This document shows, piece after piece, positions 57,180 to 60,000 of a DNA stretch of 60,000 bases. The notes under the pieces are model-generated. The model saw only the letters and a program-made list of their open reading frames with translations. It made no database searches and had not been told where the DNA came from. The first letter of the stretch is position 1; each line of letters begins with the position of its first letter. The position numbers and the translations under genes are program-made. The stretch is from Acanthaster planci (taxonomy: Eukaryota; Echinodermata; Asteroidea; Valvatida; Acanthasteridae). The stretch covers positions 189,534-249,533 of the forward strand of contig NW_019091523.1 of assembly GCF_001949145.1 (NCBI RefSeq), in the 5' to 3' direction.

Positions 57180-57894
57180 AGAGCCTGAAAGTCAAAGGTC
57201 ATGCAGCGGGTTTCCGGAACCCTTGCGTGGTCTGCCTATGGGGATGTTACATTGGGCTGCCCTATCATGTTCGATAATTTTGGGAAGAAAAATTCTCACT
57301 GAAACCACATCATGGAACATTCACACCGGAATTTTACCATTGTCTTCCTCAAATAATAGGAAAAGTCACCTGGAGTTGGTAAAAAAATTAAATTTATTAA
57401 TTTTAACAACCTTTCACATCCGGTGATATTCTACCTAGGTCTCCTTGTTCATGCACGTTTGTTTTCACTCCCAGTCCTTTCGTGAAAACGAGATTGTACA
57501 ACGTTGTAAAGATTTACCTACCTGCAGTTGATGGGTTCCAGATTCCGTTAAGTTGACATCATGCAATTGTTGTCAGCAAAGGTTAGATAAAATATTAGAA
57601 TCTTTCATAAAAGTAGAACATTGCTTTACCGGTAAGTTTATCACCTTATAAATTATAAAAGTACGTAAAATATATTGATCTGTTTTTATTTTGGCTTTTA
57701 CCGACAGACAACCACAAAATTTTCAAACTGTAAATGTTCATCTGTGTACGAGACTGTAGCATTGCACTGTTCTACATGTATTATAGATTTTCTTTAAGAA
57801 GTGACTGAACGAAAAAATTCTCAAATCTGTGCACGTTATTTTGCCTATCCAAGGGTTCCGGAAGCACGCCATCAGGGGTCAACTTTCAGGCTCT
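57180..57894. mobile_element. 715-bp TIR element
   Basis: AGAGCCTGAAAGT starts both ends in inverted orientation, and the arms continue for about 48 bp to TTCCGGAACCCTTG. No coding capacity and no clear target duplication. The superfamily is not assigned. Confidence 0.6.
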
Positions 57895-60000
57895 ATGGTA
57901 ACGCAGAGATGTACCGCTAAACGTATTGTACATGTACGCAGGTATTGAAACGAGAAACAAGTTCTCGGTACATGAACAGGTACACCTGTACATGTATTGA
58001 ACTGTAATTATGTTACATGGTTTTCTGCGCAAGAATTTCTCAAATCACACGTACAAGTACATGTACCGTACCTAACATGTGCATGTGCACGTACTATCTT
58101 CTTCTGTGTACTTGGGTTTAAAGGTCACGGTATGACAAAAACAAGAGGACTGCCTACATGGCTCACTCCACACATGGCCATGTAGGAGTTCCACACCTGA
58201 CAGCTACATGTACACACAAACATCCATCTCCTCATTACTGCTCCCCATTGATACTTTCTCCCGACCAATCAGTGGGGGGCTCATTTATTTTCCCTCCCCC
58301 TCTGAATTGCCCTCTACAAAAGCCTGACCGCCATTGGCCCCGAGTTGTCAAGCAACTGTCATCAATGGCTGGGGGAAGGTGTTAATGGCATTAAAAAAAG
58401 GAATTGATTTATTGATCATCAGTTACACGGAAGGAAAAAAATCTGACAGGTCAATTTTCATTGGCTGGTGGTTTCTTCCTGTGTACCAATTTACTGGAAA
58501 TCATTGAAAGGTGCAACAAATGAGCCGTTACAAATGTCAAGAGAGGAAAAAAATGCACTTAATGGATCCTCTACACAGGTATAAAGCTCACTTAAATGGA
58601 ACTTATTAGGCAGAAAATGCCACTAAGAAGGTCATGTAAGATAAGGGCAATATTGCTAGGAACCAGTCACAAGTTTTAACCATCATATGGTACTTTGGCT
58701 GGTAACACAGTTCAGGTAAGCAGAACAGTCTCACGCTAAGCTAATGTCAATGCATAGCAACTCTCTGCCATCATTTCCCCGGATACACAAGCAGTTTCAC
58801 CATTAAAAACATAACATTTAGAAGCTGTTGGTACTAAGCAAAAACAAGACTAACTAGAAAATCAAGACAAAATACTTACAGCAGAAGTAAAACGTACATG
58901 TATGTATGTATTTGGTACAACTTAAGCTTAGGCCCCAGTGTACATGTACATGTACTGGTATAACATGTCACAGTTACCTTGCTGTTAGCTCAATAAATTC
59001 ATGAGAAATAAGCCCTTCAAAATAAAATATGAGACCCGGTGCTGCCATTGATTTTCTTAATTCGTTTATTTTGGGGGGGGGGGGCAGTTTATGTTTTTTC
59101 CCCACAACATCACCGATTCCACTGTCCCAAACTTGTGCCTCATAAAACTCCCACATAGTGTAAATATAAATTCAAAAACAATATGGCTTGGGAAAAGAGT
59201 GTGGTTTTTTTTACCAACTACTACACGCACCTGAAACAGACTTTGTCTTTCTTCTGTTTCTTGCATAGCTCATGAAAACTATCTACATGCAAACATTCTA
59301 ATGTCATACAAACCAGTCTCATTACCAACGGCCTCAGCACTGTGAATTGTATGACAACTGTGTGTTAGCATACTGTACGGGTAACATGCCACGGAAACAA
59401 GGGGTGGGAATTTTTTACGTATTAAACTTCAAATTGGGCAGGTATAAAACAAAAGCATAATCATTACCATACATGGCTTTCTCACTTCTGAATTCAATTC
59501 GGACTCTCGTTAACAAAGCGTGAATTTTTTAATAAGTGATTCATAAGTGTGACGGCAAATTTATATCCATTATTCAACTTTCTCTGTGTACAGGATGCAA
59601 CAACAGCGGTAAAGGTTGTGTGCATATGTAACTGGAACATGTGTTGTAGGTGTATCATCTAAAGCACACAGTACACGTACATGGCTGCATTGTAGTCAGG
59701 GCACGTGTACTGTTCTGGAAACTGGCCGAGATTTTCGCAGTAGCTATTTAACGCTGGACCACGAACTTAAGCTTACAGCACAAGCAACATTGGATTTCAC
59801 TTCACAAACTGTCTGTTCACATCAGACTCATTTAAATGTTTTGCATTCAATGTTTTTTTTAACATCCTCTTGAACCATACAAGTAGTTGAGATTCGTCCC
59901 TTGGTTTTGACACCTTACCTACATGTACATCTATGGTACGGTACATTTTGCTGCCAAACAAGGTTAGTTTTGCGAAGATTGACATCAAAGAAGTTTTGGA
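57895..60000. other. No gene seen
   Basis: Anonymous sequence with TACATGTA octamers and a G-run at 59071-59085. A short minus-strand frame starting MAAPGLIFYFEGLI and ending near a possible donor at 58978 was considered for a first exon, but its phase does not fit exon a. Confidence 0.45.

Noticed and set aside
58974-59156. Minus frame ending MAAPGLIFYFEGLISHEF with a possible donor, considered as the PPP4R1 first exon
   Set aside because: The leftover codon phase does not match exon a and the sequence does not resemble the family N-terminus.

Overview
This is a eukaryotic, animal genomic window. It holds one well-supported gene, on the minus strand, broken into many short exons by AT-rich introns that are full of decayed transposable elements. 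The exons encode the HEAT-repeat regulatory subunit 1 of protein phosphatase 4 (PPP4R1). Base composition is AT-rich. The palindromic octamers TACATGTA and TACCGGTA (plus AGGCCTAC) recur constantly, and the mobile DNA includes Penelope, CR1/L2-like, Ty3-like, piggyBac-like, Harbinger-like and hAT-like material. Together these suggest a marine invertebrate, probably a deuterostome such as an echinoderm; that placement is inference and was not tested by any search.

Layout. 1-1.6 kb: a gag-pol relic of a Ty3-like LTR retrotransposon (minus). 3.4 kb: a hairpin with telomere-like arms. 3.8-5.7 kb: the tail of a CR1/L2-like LINE fused to a 5'-truncated Penelope-like element, followed by a hammerhead ribozyme motif. 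6.3-8.4 kb: a cluster of terminal-inverted-repeat (TIR) elements, including one MITE nested in another with a readable TA target duplication. 9-14 kb: mostly anonymous sequence with two small minisatellites, a 403-bp fold-back palindrome and a small piggyBac-like MITE. 14.6-15.2 kb: a longer piggyBac-like MITE.

15.3-48.8 kb: fifteen exons of PPP4R1, read from high to low coordinates. All have consensus splice sites and all reading phases agree across junctions, giving 976 continuous residues. The first roughly 40 residues and the last few residues were not found. Introns carry further copies of the piggyBac-like MITE (17.1 and 45.2 kb), a Harbinger-like MITE (19.1 kb), a tRNA-derived fold-back (21.0 kb) and a 3.2-kb transposon with a decayed transposase (24.6-27.9 kb). 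The ends of that transposon match the small nested MITE at 7.8 kb, so it is the likely autonomous parent.

48.8-60 kb: no exon could be supported. This is probably the first intron and/or 5' flank. It contains twin hairpins at 53.5 kb, a pogo/Tigger-like MITE at 54.7 kb, a 715-bp TIR pair at 57.2 kb and dense TACATGTA arrays. No rRNA, intact tRNA or CRISPR was seen.
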